Of a stretch of DNA of 64,000 nucleotides, positions 40,692-50,800 are shown piece by piece (within the stretch, counting starts at the first letter, position 1; the number at the start of each line of letters is the position of its first letter). The DNA comes from CBEUVQ01 sp965546615 (lineage in GTDB: Bacteria; Bacillota; Desulfotomaculia; Desulfotomaculales; Desulfohalotomaculaceae), in assembly GCA_965546615.1 (NCBI GenBank), contig CBEUVQ010000007.1, positions 1-64,000 of the forward strand, given 5' to 3'. The notes beneath the pieces are model-generated. The model ran no database searches. It was not told the origin of the DNA and saw only the letters and a list, made by a program, of their open reading frames with translations. Position numbers and translations under genes: made by a program.

Positions 40692-42449
40692 ATGCCCAGC
40701 TTATCTGATTTCTGGCTCACCGGAACCGGTTTGGATGACACACCTTCCCGCACCACAGGTGATGCTAAAATATTTTCCGCTTCAACCGGACAATCCGCAG
40801 ATGATGATGAAGCAAAAGCTTACTTGTTAGTAGCGGTGCTAAATGCTGTGGCCAGAGTAGTTGACATTGTTCATGGCCGGCAGCGCTTCCAAGTAAACTT
40901 TGCTTCTAAAAATATCACCACTGATTATGCACAAGGAATAATCACTTTAGATGCCGGACCGATTATGAACCCTCCGGCCGGTTTTTCATTGGCTGATTCC
41001 GTCGATGTGCTGACCGGCATGGCACTGCATGAAGCCGCTCACGCCCAATATACCAACCAGGAATTTTACACCGAAATTCCCGGCAACCCTTTTGCGGGGG
41101 CGGTGCGCAATTTAGTGGAAGATATTTACGTGGAAAGGTTAACCACTCTTTTGTACCCCGGCTACAAAGGATATTTTGAAAAGTACCGCTATTATCAGTT
41201 TGATTTAGGAAAGAAACATCCGCCAGAAATCGGCGGCGAAAATCTCATGGACATTGAGTTAAATACCCGCACTATTGATTTGATTTTAATGCTGCGTTCC
41301 ACTACCGGGTATCGCTCAGCTGTCCCCCGGGTGCGAAAAGCTGCGGAAACGATTGACCGCGCTTTAACAAAAGATAAATTTGACGATTTAAAAAGAGTAA
41401 ATCCCAAAACACTGGCATTAAGAGTGTACAATGAGCTGTTCGGCAACATTATTCAGCATGACGTTGCCTATGTAAAACCGGTGAGCTTTATAGATAATTT
41501 TAACAGTGAACAACCGGCATCCGGCAATCAAAGGGATAACGGTAAAACCTCTATTTCTGAAAACATGCAGCAAATGGTGCAAAATTTACGCCAAGAAGAA
41601 GTCAGTGTCGCCAACATGGGTGAGTTAAGTGCCGCCGCTCAAATGGAACCGGATGTGCCGCCGCCGACAATGGTAACATTTCGCAAACCGGTAATAACCG
41701 ATGAAGCACCGGAAATATATGCGCAGGCCAAGCAGCAAATACTGCCTCATATCATCCGGCTGCGCAACAAGCTGAGTTGGGCCAATACCCGTCAGGTGAT
41801 CAACCAATACGGACTGCCCAGCGGCGAATTAGATCAGGATGCTTTGTACCAAGCCCCTTTTTCCAACAAAATTTTCAGTCGTTCGCAGATTGTTGAAACG
41901 CGTACGCGAAATTTAGATATTGCTTTGCTGCTCGACTGCAGTTCTTCAATGACGTCAAAAATTGATGATCAAATGACCAGATTAGACCTGGCGCGCAGCT
42001 TAACCGCTTTGTTTGTAGAAGCAATGGAGCCAATTAATTCGGTGCAGACCTGGGTTTTTGGCTTCAGTCAAAAGGTACTGGTAGACATTACCGAACTGTA
42101 TTCTCCTTCTTTAAATGTTAAAGCCAGGCTGGGCACCGTTACTGCCGACGGCACAACACCGGAGGGAAGTGCTTTGAAACACTGCGCTGCCCGCTTAATT
42201 AGTGAAGGACGGCATTTAGTACCGAAAGTACTGATTGTTCTCGCCGACGGCAATCCTAACCCCGGCCGGGAGAAAAACATGGTAAAAGAGCAGGCCCGCA
42301 AGCTGCAGAATATGGGCTGTAAATTAATTCATATCTCCGTCAGCAGCCAAGTGCAGCCTTACGGCTACCAGCACAGCATCCCGTGGAGCGATTACTACAC
42401 AGTAATTAACCAGTTTGGCCGGTTGTTGAGAAAACTGGTAAGTGAGTAA
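40692..42449 (+). CDS. HExxH metalloprotease-like N-terminal domain fused to VWA domain
   Basis: 585 residues. Residues 113-117 read HEAAH, followed about 26 residues later by the NLVEDIYVER stretch, where Glu 143/Glu 148 could be a third zinc ligand: a zincin-like arrangement. From about 405 onward is a VWA domain with a MIDAS LLLDCSSSM (D-x-S-x-S like) and later TADGTTPEGS (MIDAS Thr) and LADGNPNPG. CobT-like and other MoxR-associated proteins use the VWA to bind a target when the ATPase acts. No substrate is known. An acidic/Gln-rich linker lies at about 265-330. Confidence 0.85.
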   Translation: MPSLSDFWLTGTGLDDTPSRTTGDAKIFSASTGQSADDDEAKAYLLVAVLNAVARVVDIVHGRQRFQVNFASKNITTDYAQGIITLDAGPIMNPPAGFSLADSVDVLTGMALHEAAHAQYTNQEFYTEIPGNPFAGAVRNLVEDIYVERLTTLLYPGYKGYFEKYRYYQFDLGKKHPPEIGGENLMDIELNTRTIDLILMLRSTTGYRSAVPRVRKAAETIDRALTKDKFDDLKRVNPKTLALRVYNELFGNIIQHDVAYVKPVSFIDNFNSEQPASGNQRDNGKTSISENMQQMVQNLRQEEVSVANMGELSAAAQMEPDVPPPTMVTFRKPVITDEAPEIYAQAKQQILPHIIRLRNKLSWANTRQVINQYGLPSGELDQDALYQAPFSNKIFSRSQIVETRTRNLDIALLLDCSSSMTSKIDDQMTRLDLARSLTALFVEAMEPINSVQTWVFGFSQKVLVDITELYSPSLNVKARLGTVTADGTTPEGSALKHCAARLISEGRHLVPKVLIVLADGNPNPGREKNMVKEQARKLQNMGCKLIHISVSSQVQPYGYQHSIPWSDYYTVINQFGRLLRKLVSE

Positions 42450-42563
42450 CTGCACCGCTACCGTTTGCTTCGGTAAATGCGTTGGCTGCAAAACGCAAAA
42501 CTGTTTTACTTTTAATACTTTTGTAATTTTTAGTCGATATAATTTCAGGCAGAGGTGATGTTA

Positions 42564-43508
42564 ATGAAAAAAAGCGCCCTGATAATTGGTGCTTTCGTTT
42601 TAGCGGCGCTGGCCTTTCTTAATCAAACTTTTTCTTTAAACAACCAGCTGCCTGAAGTAAACGGCGAACAAAAAGCCAAAGAACAAATTTCCACCAAGCA
42701 GCCTGCTGCTCAACCCGAGCAGCAGCAAGAGCCAGAAAAAACGATTGAAGTTCAGCCGAGTAATTCCAACCAAACCGCTGCGGAAAAACCGGCTGAAGTT
42801 CCATCAGCTGAGCCCGCCGGGTCCTATGCTGATTATGATAATACCAAGCATGGCTGGGGATTTACACGCAACAGCCAACACCTTCCTCCTGCTGTAGGCT
42901 GGGTAGGACCGGTAGTGGAAAAATACGGCGGGATATATACTGTACATACAGATGAAAAGGTAGTGTACTTAACCTTTGATGAAGGCTACGAAAACGGATA
43001 CACCACTGATATTTTAGATACTTTAAAAGCAAATAATGTTAAAGCCCACTTCTTTATCACTTCCGGATATTTAAAGTCCAACCCGGAACTGGTGGAGCGT
43101 ATCGTCAATGAAGGACATGTGCTGGGCAACCATTCGGTAAATCACCCCAGCCTGCCTACTTTATCTGATGAGCAAGTAGTTCAAGAAATTAAAGGTTTAG
43201 AAAGCCAGCTTAAAAAAATAGTTAATTATGATATGTATTTGTTCCGCCCTCCAATGGGAGAATGGAGCGAGCGGACATTAAAAATCACAGAGGATTTAGG
43301 CTATAGAACAGTTTTTTGGAGCATGGCCTACCAAGATTGGCAGGTAGACCAGCAGCAGGGTTGGGAACGGGCTTACAATCATGTTATGACCAATGTGCAC
43401 AATGGAGCGGTAATTTTACTGCATGCCGTTTCTTCAGATAATGCTGCCGCATTAGACAAAATTATTAAAGATTTAAAAGCCCAAGGCTACCGTTTTGAGC
43501 TGCTTTAA
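42564..43508 (+). CDS. pdaA: Polysaccharide deacetylase, PdaA-like (muramic delta-lactam)
   Basis: 314 residues from the ATG at 42564 (AGAGGTG, 6-base spacing). An N-terminal signal anchor (residues 4-20), a Pro/Gln/Glu-rich linker to about 90, then a CE4 fold: TFDEGYENGYT (metal Asp motif, here TFDE), HSVNHPSLP (metal His) and FRPPMGEWSERTL. This is the PdaA variant motif used in making muramic delta-lactam in spore cortex. It is probably membrane-attached. The sporulation genes elsewhere in the window agree. Confidence 0.85.
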   Translation: MKKSALIIGAFVLAALAFLNQTFSLNNQLPEVNGEQKAKEQISTKQPAAQPEQQQEPEKTIEVQPSNSNQTAAEKPAEVPSAEPAGSYADYDNTKHGWGFTRNSQHLPPAVGWVGPVVEKYGGIYTVHTDEKVVYLTFDEGYENGYTTDILDTLKANNVKAHFFITSGYLKSNPELVERIVNEGHVLGNHSVNHPSLPTLSDEQVVQEIKGLESQLKKIVNYDMYLFRPPMGEWSERTLKITEDLGYRTVFWSMAYQDWQVDQQQGWERAYNHVMTNVHNGAVILLHAVSSDNAAALDKIIKDLKAQGYRFELL

Positions 43509-43580
43509 ACAGTTAAAAGCTTTTTTAACCGCACCGTCTACATTAAGCGAACGACCACTTCTGTCACATTTTCTTCTGCA

Positions 43581-43616
43581 TAACCCCGCCAATCTACTTT
43601 GTCGGGGTTATTTTTT
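43581..43616 (+). terminator. Terminator after pdaA
   Basis: Stem TAACCCCG (43581-43588) / CGGGGTTA (43603-43610), followed by TTTTTT. Confidence 0.85.
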
Positions 43617-43747
43617 CTGCTGATTAACCGGTATATTCTCCCCTCGGCTGCCAACATATATGATATCATTGATGTAATATTATCTTCTAACTGCCGGGCT
43701 TTAATTTACCCAAAACGGATATGCTAAGAATTAAAGGAGTTTAGCAA

Positions 43748-44716
43748 ATGGTTGAACAAAAATCACGTTATCGCATTTATTCAGAACACTTACAAAAAAA
43801 ATTTGGAGCGAAAGTTTACAAACTGCCCGTCAACCTCCCCGGTGACTGCCCCAATCGTGACGGAACGCTGAGCATCGGAGGCTGCATTTTTTGCGATGAA
43901 GAAGGTGCCGGGTTTCAGTGTCTGCCGAATACACTGCCGGTGCAGGATCAAATAGCAGCAAATAAGGAATTTTTTCAGCAGCGCTTTAATGCAGATAAGT
44001 TTATCGCTTACTTTCAAGCTTTTACCAATACCTACCTGCCGTTGGAACAATTTAAAGAAAACATTACTGCTGCGGCATCCGACCCGGATGTAGTGGGAAT
44101 TTCTGTATCCACCCGACCGGACTGCATTAATGATCGCTATCTCGACTTTTTACAGCAATTGCAGCAAAATTTATCTCGACCGTTGGCTATCGATATTGAG
44201 TTGGGCCTGCAAACCGTAAATTATCATACGCTGCATAAGGTTAACCGCGGCCATACTTTAGCAGAATTTGTAGACGCAGTACAGCGTATTAAAGCCAGGA
44301 ATTTTGAAATTTGTACCCATATCATCTTAAATCTTCCCTGGGATGACAACATTGACGTGATCGAAAACGCCAAACTGCTGTCAGCCCTAAAGATAGATTA
44401 CGTAAAATTACATTCACTGTATGTAGTGGAAAAAACAGTATTAGGCGAAATGTATAAACGAGGCGAGTTCAGCATTATCACTTTAGATGAGTATATCAAC
44501 CGGGTGGTTTGCTTTCTCGAGTATTTAGACCCAAACATAGTAATTCAGCGCTTGGTGGGCAAAGGACCGCAGGAAAAAAATCTTTTTTCTAACTGGGGAA
44601 CAAGTTGGTGGCTGATTAAAAAAGGTATTGAAAACCGACTTGCAGAACTGGATACCTTCCAAGGAAAAAAATTTGATTATTTAAACGGCACAGCTGTGCG
44701 CAAACGATTTGAATAG
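43748..44716 (+). CDS. TIGR01212-type radical SAM protein (YtqA/YhcC-like)
   Basis: 322 residues. The [4Fe-4S] cluster sits in the stretch CPNRDGTLSIGGCIFCDEEG (spaced CysX12CysX2Cys), an Elp3-like radical SAM arrangement, followed by YFQAFTNTYLP and CTHIILNLPWD. This is the YhcC/YtqA family, of unknown substrate; a tRNA-like target has been proposed for Elp3 relatives. The ATG has AAAGGAG upstream. Single gene. Confidence 0.88.
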   Translation: MVEQKSRYRIYSEHLQKKFGAKVYKLPVNLPGDCPNRDGTLSIGGCIFCDEEGAGFQCLPNTLPVQDQIAANKEFFQQRFNADKFIAYFQAFTNTYLPLEQFKENITAAASDPDVVGISVSTRPDCINDRYLDFLQQLQQNLSRPLAIDIELGLQTVNYHTLHKVNRGHTLAEFVDAVQRIKARNFEICTHIILNLPWDDNIDVIENAKLLSALKIDYVKLHSLYVVEKTVLGEMYKRGEFSIITLDEYINRVVCFLEYLDPNIVIQRLVGKGPQEKNLFSNWGTSWWLIKKGIENRLAELDTFQGKKFDYLNGTAVRKRFE

Positions 44717-44814
44717 CAGCGCTTGCAGTACTGCTGTAATAATGTTAGCATAAAATTAATCTCCGTTAATTATGTAAGTGATTTACAACCATATAAAGGA
44801 GGTAAAGCTCAAAC

Positions 44815-45402
44815 ATGTCTGACAATAAAATAAAAAGTGCATTAGAAAAAGCACTGGAACGTGCTGCTGCAATACCCCAAGTTTCCAAAGAAGAGCTAAA
44901 TCGCCTGGAATATAAACCTCAAGGCAGTCATTTGGCAGGCAAATATTTAAACAGCGGAGCAGATCTGGTTTCAGAACTGACCAATATATCCCCGGATATC
45001 TATCCTTATGTTTTAGAGGGCATTGAAGAAACGCTTCTAAAAAACATTACTCTGCCCGCTGATGAAGATACCAAGCAATTAAACCAAAAAGCACTTGCCG
45101 GCCTTTTTCAAATAAAGCAGGACAAAGATCGCTTAACTGAAATTGCGAATGAATTGGATTATCTTTTTAACTATTACTTGCAAATGGTGGAGCAGGCAAA
45201 AGCGTCGGTTTCTGCTAAATTAAATCAAAAGTATCAGCAGGCCATTCAAGAGATGGAAGCACGCTACGGCAGCAGCGTACAAGTAGATTTGGAAAATCAG
45301 CCGGAATTTCAAAAAGAGTTTCAACAGCTGATCCGTGATGTAACAGAAAAATTTGCCGGTGCGTTAAATTCTGCCAAACAAAAAATAAAGGCTTTATGCT
45401 GA
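44815..45402 (+). CDS. 195-residue coiled-coil-like hypothetical protein
   Basis: No family recognised. A soluble, strongly helical protein with a long Gln/Glu-rich coiled-coil-prone stretch (VSAKLNQKYQQAIQEME) and a second helix region LNSAKQKIKALC ending in Cys. A good AAAGGAGG site precedes the ATG. It lies 49 bases from the next gene on the same strand and could be co-transcribed. Confidence 0.6.
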   Translation: MSDNKIKSALEKALERAAAIPQVSKEELNRLEYKPQGSHLAGKYLNSGADLVSELTNISPDIYPYVLEGIEETLLKNITLPADEDTKQLNQKALAGLFQIKQDKDRLTEIANELDYLFNYYLQMVEQAKASVSAKLNQKYQQAIQEMEARYGSSVQVDLENQPEFQKEFQQLIRDVTEKFAGALNSAKQKIKALC

Positions 45403-45454
45403 TTTTCTACCAAAGCTGAAGGAAAACAAAAAAGATATCAAGGGGGCGGTATTG

Positions 45455-46312
45455 ATGAAAGCTATGCGGCAATTGTTAAGTATTGCCGAGGTCTGCAAAA
45501 CTCTTGGTATTACCCCCTCAAAAGTGCATCAATTAACCAATGAAGGCTATCTAGAGGTTATTGATACAGCACAGCTAAAAAATGGCAAAATATATCTTTT
45601 TCAACCCGCTCAAGTGGAAAGCCTTATTGATCAAATGCCTCGCATTATCCGTAAGTGGGAGTCAGAAGAAAATGCCCGCCTCGGTGCAAAAAAAGCTGCA
45701 CATTTAAGGGTCAACCGGCGCAGCGCTGCCCAGAATATAAAATCACAAAAAGAAAAATTTTTAGCTTCAATTGACTTGGCATCAGAAAGAATTTACCGCC
45801 TACTGCGCGCATCATATTTTTTATTTCATCTTAACCATTACGCCAAAACCGGAAACGAGTATCTTTATGATTTAAAAGAAAAGGTTTTATATGCTTTTTA
45901 TCAGAAATACCGGTGTGAAGACAGTTTAAACATCTTCCTTATTCATGGTGAACAGCACGTTAAACTGTGTTCAGAATGCAAAAGAAAAGCACGCAAACAA
46001 AATGTCAGTTACAGTGATTATGCCCGTCTAACCGGTGGATGTAACTGGTGCATTAAAGATGACCGCCACTACAACCTGTACGAGTTTGTCATCACCTATG
46101 CTGATTACCGCTTTTGCTTCCATATACCTTATAAAGCGGCCAGAAAATGGTTTAAAAATCAAGTCGTTCCCACTAAATTTAGCACTCATCGTTATGAAAT
46201 GGGTACTAATTTCGGACGTTCTATTTTTGAATTGGAGGCAAAAGCAATTCCACTGGATGAGGTTATCGAAGAGCTAAATGATTTTCTTAGTTATGTTAAC
46301 CTCTCTGATTAG
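45455..46312 (+). CDS. HTH and zinc-ribbon-like hypothetical protein
   Basis: 285 residues from the ATG at 45455 (AAGGGGGCGG site; TTG at 45452 also in frame). The N-terminal part has a MerR-like or excisionase-type HTH (LLSIAEVCKTLGITPSKVHQ), then a basic region. The middle carries CSEC (residues about 173) and, 26 residues later, CNWC, a probable zinc site. The C-terminal half ends DFLSYVNLSD. No family recalled. DNA-binding or adaptor role is an inference. Confidence 0.6.
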   Translation: MKAMRQLLSIAEVCKTLGITPSKVHQLTNEGYLEVIDTAQLKNGKIYLFQPAQVESLIDQMPRIIRKWESEENARLGAKKAAHLRVNRRSAAQNIKSQKEKFLASIDLASERIYRLLRASYFLFHLNHYAKTGNEYLYDLKEKVLYAFYQKYRCEDSLNIFLIHGEQHVKLCSECKRKARKQNVSYSDYARLTGGCNWCIKDDRHYNLYEFVITYADYRFCFHIPYKAARKWFKNQVVPTKFSTHRYEMGTNFGRSIFELEAKAIPLDEVIEELNDFLSYVNLSD

Positions 46313-46443
46313 TGCTAATAACATGCTGTTACAAAAACTAATAATTACATTGTTTAGCTGAAGATTATTAATATAGTAAACATATTTAACACAGCCTGCT
46401 TTAAAACAGTATGGCTGATTTTTTTTGCATTTTTTGACTATTT

Positions 46444-46472
46444 AGACTTTTGTATATTGTATACAAAAGTCT
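46444..46472. promoter_or_regulatory. Perfect 13-bp inverted repeat, candidate operator
   Basis: Arms AGACTTTTGTATA and its complement flank the three-base centre TTG. It touches the -35 box of the next promoter. The outer GTATA/TATAC spacing recalls GntR or TetR type sites, but no regulator gene is adjacent. Confidence 0.5.
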
Positions 46473-46500
46473 TGAACTTACATAGTTTTACAGCTATACT
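46472..46500 (+). promoter_or_regulatory. Sigma-A-type promoter of the 43-residue membrane protein
   Basis: TTGAAC (46472-46477), 17-base spacer, TATACT (46495-46500), about 30 bases upstream of the ATG. The inverted repeat overlaps its -35. Confidence 0.6.
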
Positions 46501-46530
46501 AAAATCAAATACTGTAAGGAGGGATCTCCA

Positions 46531-46662
46531 ATGACAGCACTGCTGATTGGTGGTCTGGCTTATATTGCTGTTTATTGCCTGATAATGTATCGCGATTTTT
46601 TCAGCCCGGAAAGCACCAAGTTTAAATCCAACTTATACCAAGGTCCGACCTGGACTTATTAG
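46531..46662 (+). CDS. 43-residue small membrane protein
   Basis: ATG at 46531 with AAGGAGGGATC upstream. Residues 3-20 form one hydrophobic segment (ALLIGGLAYIAVYCLIM), then YRDFFSPESTKFKSNL and a short tail. A strong terminator follows. No family recognised; cannot be paired with a partner from the sequence. Confidence 0.6.
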   Translation: MTALLIGGLAYIAVYCLIMYRDFFSPESTKFKSNLYQGPTWTY

Positions 46663-46687
46663 TGAGCGCAAACTGCCGCATAAAAAA

Positions 46688-46740
46688 GAGCTGTATGCAC
46701 AATAAACCACTTGGTTGTTGTGCATACAGCTCCTTCTTTT
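46688..46740 (+). terminator. Terminator after the small membrane protein, may serve both strands
   Basis: Stem GAGCTGTATGCACAA (46688-46702) / TTGTGCATACAGCTC (46718-46732), then CTTCTTTTTTT. The minus-strand NlpC gene ends at 46742. Confidence 0.85.
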
Positions 46741-46741
46741 T

Positions 46742-47386
46742 TTAAGGTATTACCCTGCTAAACCCGTAGAGGTGCTCACCCCAGTAAGGTCCATAGATAG
46801 ATGTTACCAGTACGCCTCGGGAGGAAGTAGAGCTTATAAACTGGTTATTGCCGATGTAAATGCCGGTATGAGAAATATGTCCGCCATCTTTGAAAGCTAC
46901 TATATCACCGGGCTGAGCTTCTTGGGCAGAAATCTTCGTGCCAAAGTTATACTGCCCGGCGGCAGTACGCGGCAGTTCTATTCCTGAGTTTTTAAATACA
47001 TACTTTACAAATCCCGAGCAATCAAAACCGGCAGGAGATTGTCCACCGGAACGATAGGGCACGCCTTCAAATGACTTGGCATATGCAATCAGTGCCTTTG
47101 CCCTGTCCTCCCCTCTGGAAACATCGACAGCCCGCACCCGTTCGGCAGAACTGCCTGTGCTGTTATCTTTTTTTACAACCAAAGTCTGGCCGGGGTGAAT
47201 TAAAGTCGAACTAAGAGAATTAAGACGCTGAATTTCGTCAACAGTGACACCGTAAGCTGCTGAAATTTTCCATAATGAATCACCATTTTGCACAATATGC
47301 ACTGTGTCTGCAAAAGCTGTTGATGGTATAATAGATAAAAACGCGGTTATCGCAGCTGAATACAAAAGTTTTTTTGCTCTTTTCAT
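46742..47386 (-). CDS. LysM and NlpC/P60 cell-wall endopeptidase
   Basis: 214 residues with a signal peptide (to about AFA, residues 1-26), one LysM (VHIVQNGDSLWKISAAYG, residues 29-72 region) and an NlpC/P60 domain: catalytic Cys in AGFDCSGFVKYVF, His in GHISHTGIYIG. It hydrolyses peptidoglycan stem-peptide bonds outside the cell. Its 5' leader holds a c-di-AMP riboswitch. Confidence 0.93.
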   Translation of the reverse strand: MKRAKKLLYSAAITAFLSIIPSTAFADTVHIVQNGDSLWKISAAYGVTVDEIQRLNSLSSTLIHPGQTLVVKKDNSTGSSAERVRAVDVSRGEDRAKALIAYAKSFEGVPYRSGGQSPAGFDCSGFVKYVFKNSGIELPRTAAGQYNFGTKISAQEAQPGDIVAFKDGGHISHTGIYIGNNQFISSTSSRGVLVTSIYGPYWGEHLYGFSRVIP

Positions 47387-47399
47387 TTTGCCCCTCTTT

Positions 47400-47514
47400 C
47401 CACGCCTGCGAAGTTAGCTGCCGGGTTAGGACCGAAAGATAGCCCTTTGCTTTAAAAAGCAACAAACCCCACAAAAAAACGGTTCCCCCGCTTGCCTGCG
47501 GCAATTCGGCGTAT
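47400..47514 (-). promoter_or_regulatory. c-di-AMP riboswitch (ydaO/yuaA type)
   Basis: The minus strand has the conserved blocks: ACGCCGAAT, then GGGGGAACC, TGTGGGGT, GGGCTATCTTTCGGTCC, AACCCGGCAGCTAAC and TTCGCAGGCGT, in order, just upstream of a wall hydrolase gene, a classic location for this element. The ligand turns expression down. Confidence 0.93.
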
Positions 47515-47852
47515 TACTGTTAGTTAGTTAAGCAACAGTAAATAATTATTTCCAGCAGAAAATGTAATAAAATTGTAACATTCTTTTAATATATTAGCAA
47601 AAATTCTCATTGTAAACAATAGTTTTTTTTATTTTGACATTTAATTTATATAAACTTTGGTGCTCTACTAATTAAATTAAAATATATTCGATAAAGATCA
47701 TAAAAGGTATTTAAAAAAAAGCCACTTTACCCTAAAATATTTGATAATATATTCTTAATCCCTAATACAAAGTCATTCCATCGCAGATGCCCTGTCAGTA
47801 TACCTAACGGGGTACTGTTATCATTGCCATGATACGCATTGGAGGAACAGAA
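47515..47852. other. Gene-free AT-rich region between the riboswitch leader and the activase gene
   Basis: About 340 bases, more than 70 percent A/T in its middle, with no ORF of note. It must hold the promoter for the riboswitch transcript on the minus strand and the promoter for the activase gene on the plus strand. I see no repeat or hairpin of interest in it. Confidence 0.7.
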
Positions 47853-50800
47853 ATGAGTAGGGTTTTAAATGTTGGACTGGATATTGGCTCTACCACGGTA
47901 AAGATTGTCATATTAGACAGCAATAACAATATCGTTTACAAAAAGTATTTAAGGCATTTCTCCAACATTAAAAGCAGCGTTAATGCTTTGTTTGAAGATG
48001 CTAAATCCATCCTGCACAGAAGTTTGCTGACGATGATGGTTACCGGCTCAGGTGGTTTTACTGTTTCGCAAAAATTAGGATTACCTTTCATTCAAGAAGT
48101 AATTGCTTGCGCCCACGCTATAAAAAATATAATTCCAAATACTGATACAGCAATAGAACTAGGCGGTGAAGATGCTAAAATCACCTACTGGGGTGAATCT
48201 GTCGAACAAAGAATGAACGGCACTTGTGCCGGCGGTACCGGCGCCTTTATTGATCAAATGGCGTCACTGCTGCAGACTGATGCTGCCGGTTTAAACGAAC
48301 TGGCTAAAAAACATAAACACATCTACCCTATTGCATCCCGATGCGGTGTATTTGCAAAAACAGATGTGCAGCCGTTACTAAATGAAGGTGTGCCTAAAGA
48401 AGACATAGCCGCTTCAGTTCTTCAAGCGGTTGTTAATCAAACTATCGGTGGACTGGCTCAAGGCCGGCCGATAACCGGCAATGTAGCTTTTTTAGGTGGA
48501 CCGCTGCACTTTATGTCTGAACTGAGAAATCGATTTATTGAAACTCTCAAGTTAAAAGATAATAATGTTATTTTCCCTGAGGACTCTCAATTTTTTGTCG
48601 CTATTGGAGCGGCATTATCTTCTCGTGCCGAAGAACCGTTTTCTTTTGAATGCTTGTATGACCGCGCTCCAAATATTCTGAAAATAAACAATGAAGAGTG
48701 CGGCGAGTTAGAGCCTTTATTTGCCACTGCTGATGAGTATGAAGAATTCAAGAAACGTCATGCTCAGCACCAAGTAAAGAGGATTGCTTTGGAAGATTAT
48801 GCTGGGGAAGCTTTTTTAGGCATAGATGCCGGATCAACCACGACAAAGCTGGCATTAATCAGTAATGACGGCAGTTTGTTATACTCTCACTACGGCAGTA
48901 ACATGGGCAGCCCGCTGGAGTCTACCGTCGAAGCCTTAAAGAAGCTGTATCAAAAACTGAATGAAAATATAAAAATTGCTTGCTCAGCAGTCACCGGTTA
49001 TGGTGAGCATTTAATAAAAGCGGCACTGAAAATAGATATTGGAGAAATCGAAACCGTAGCCCATTATAAAGCAGCTAATTTCTTTTTGCCGGGCGTAGAT
49101 TTTGTTTTAGATATTGGTGGACAAGACATGAAAAGCTTGTTCATTCGTAACGGAGCAATTGAATCCATCATGTTAAACGAAGCTTGTTCATCCGGCTGCG
49201 GATCATTTATTGAAACGTTCGCCAACTCGTTAAACATGAGCGTGAAAGAATTTGCTCAGCTTGGAATCAGCTCAAAAAATCCGGTAGATTTAGGAACACG
49301 CTGTACAGTATTTATGAACTCTCGCGTAAAGCAGGCACAAAAAGAAGGTGCAGATGTCAGTGATATTTCGGCAGGTATTTCACTTTCTGTAATTAAAAAC
49401 GCTTTATTTAAAGTAATTAGATTGAGAAATGCTGAAGAATTAGGCCAAAAAATTGTTGTTCAAGGCGGCACCTTTTACAATGACGCTGTTTTACGGGCCT
49501 TTGAGAAAATTACAAATCGCGAAGTGGTACGTCCTGATATAGCCGGGATAATGGGGGCTTTTGGCGCAGCTTTAGTGGCTAAAGAAAACTATCAGCCAAA
49601 TTATCAAACCACTCTGCTCAAAGCAGAAGACCTTAAGGATTTTTCAACTGAAACAACAATGAAACGCTGTGGATTATGCGGCAATAACTGCTTAATTACT
49701 ATTAAACGTTTTTCCAACGGTGAAAAGTTTTACTCAGGAAACAGATGTGAACGAGGTGTTGGAAAAGAGCAGATAAAAAACAGTATTCCCAACCTTTATG
49801 AATATAAGTATCAAAGAGTATTTAACTATAAACCGTTATCAGCCAAAGAGGCCACCAGAGGGGTAATCGGCATCCCCCGGGTGTTAAACATTTATGAGGA
49901 CTACCCTTTCTGGTTTACATTTTTTACAGAGTTAGGTTATAAGGTGGTACTCTCCGGCCGGTCGTCAAAGAGAATATATGAATTGGGAATGGAAACTATC
50001 CCTTCGGAATCGGTATGCTATCCCGCCAAGCTGGTGCATGGACATATTGCTGACTTGGTAAAAAAGAATGTAAAAAAGATTTTTTACCCCTGTATTCCCT
50101 TTAATATTCAAGAAGACACAGAAGCAAATAATCAATTTAATTGTCCAATAGTAACTTCGTATCCGGAAACTATCAATGCCAATATGGAGATTTTAAAAAC
50201 CGGAAACGTTACTTTTTATCACCCATTTTTACCTATTGATCAGCCAAAAAGATTGATTAAGCGCTTGGCGGAAGAGCTGGCACCGGAAGGTATTCCAAAA
50301 CATGAAATAGCTCGGGCTGTAAAAAAAGCTTATGCTGAGCTGGATAATTACAAGCAAGATGTGCGAAAAAAAGGAGAAGAAACGCTTCAATACATTAAAG
50401 AACACAATCTGAAAGGCATTGTACTGACCGGCAGACCATACCACATCGACCCGGAAATTAATCACGGTATACCGGAGATGATTAAATCTTACGGCTTTGC
50501 TGTTTTATGTGAGGATTCCATCAGGCATTTGGCGAAAGTAGAAAGACCTCTGCGGGTAGTTGACCAATGGGTCTATCATTCCAGAATGTATGCGGCGGCA
50601 GCTTATGTGGCCCAGCAGAAAAACCTGGAATTAATTCAACTTAACTCTTTCGGCTGCGGCTTAGATGCGGTAACTACCGATCAGGTTAAAGAAATATTGG
50701 AGTCTTATGGAAAAATTTATACCATGATAAAAATTGACGAAATCAGCAACTTAGGCTCCGTCCGCATTCGGGTGCGTTCGCTGATTGCCGCAATTAAGGA

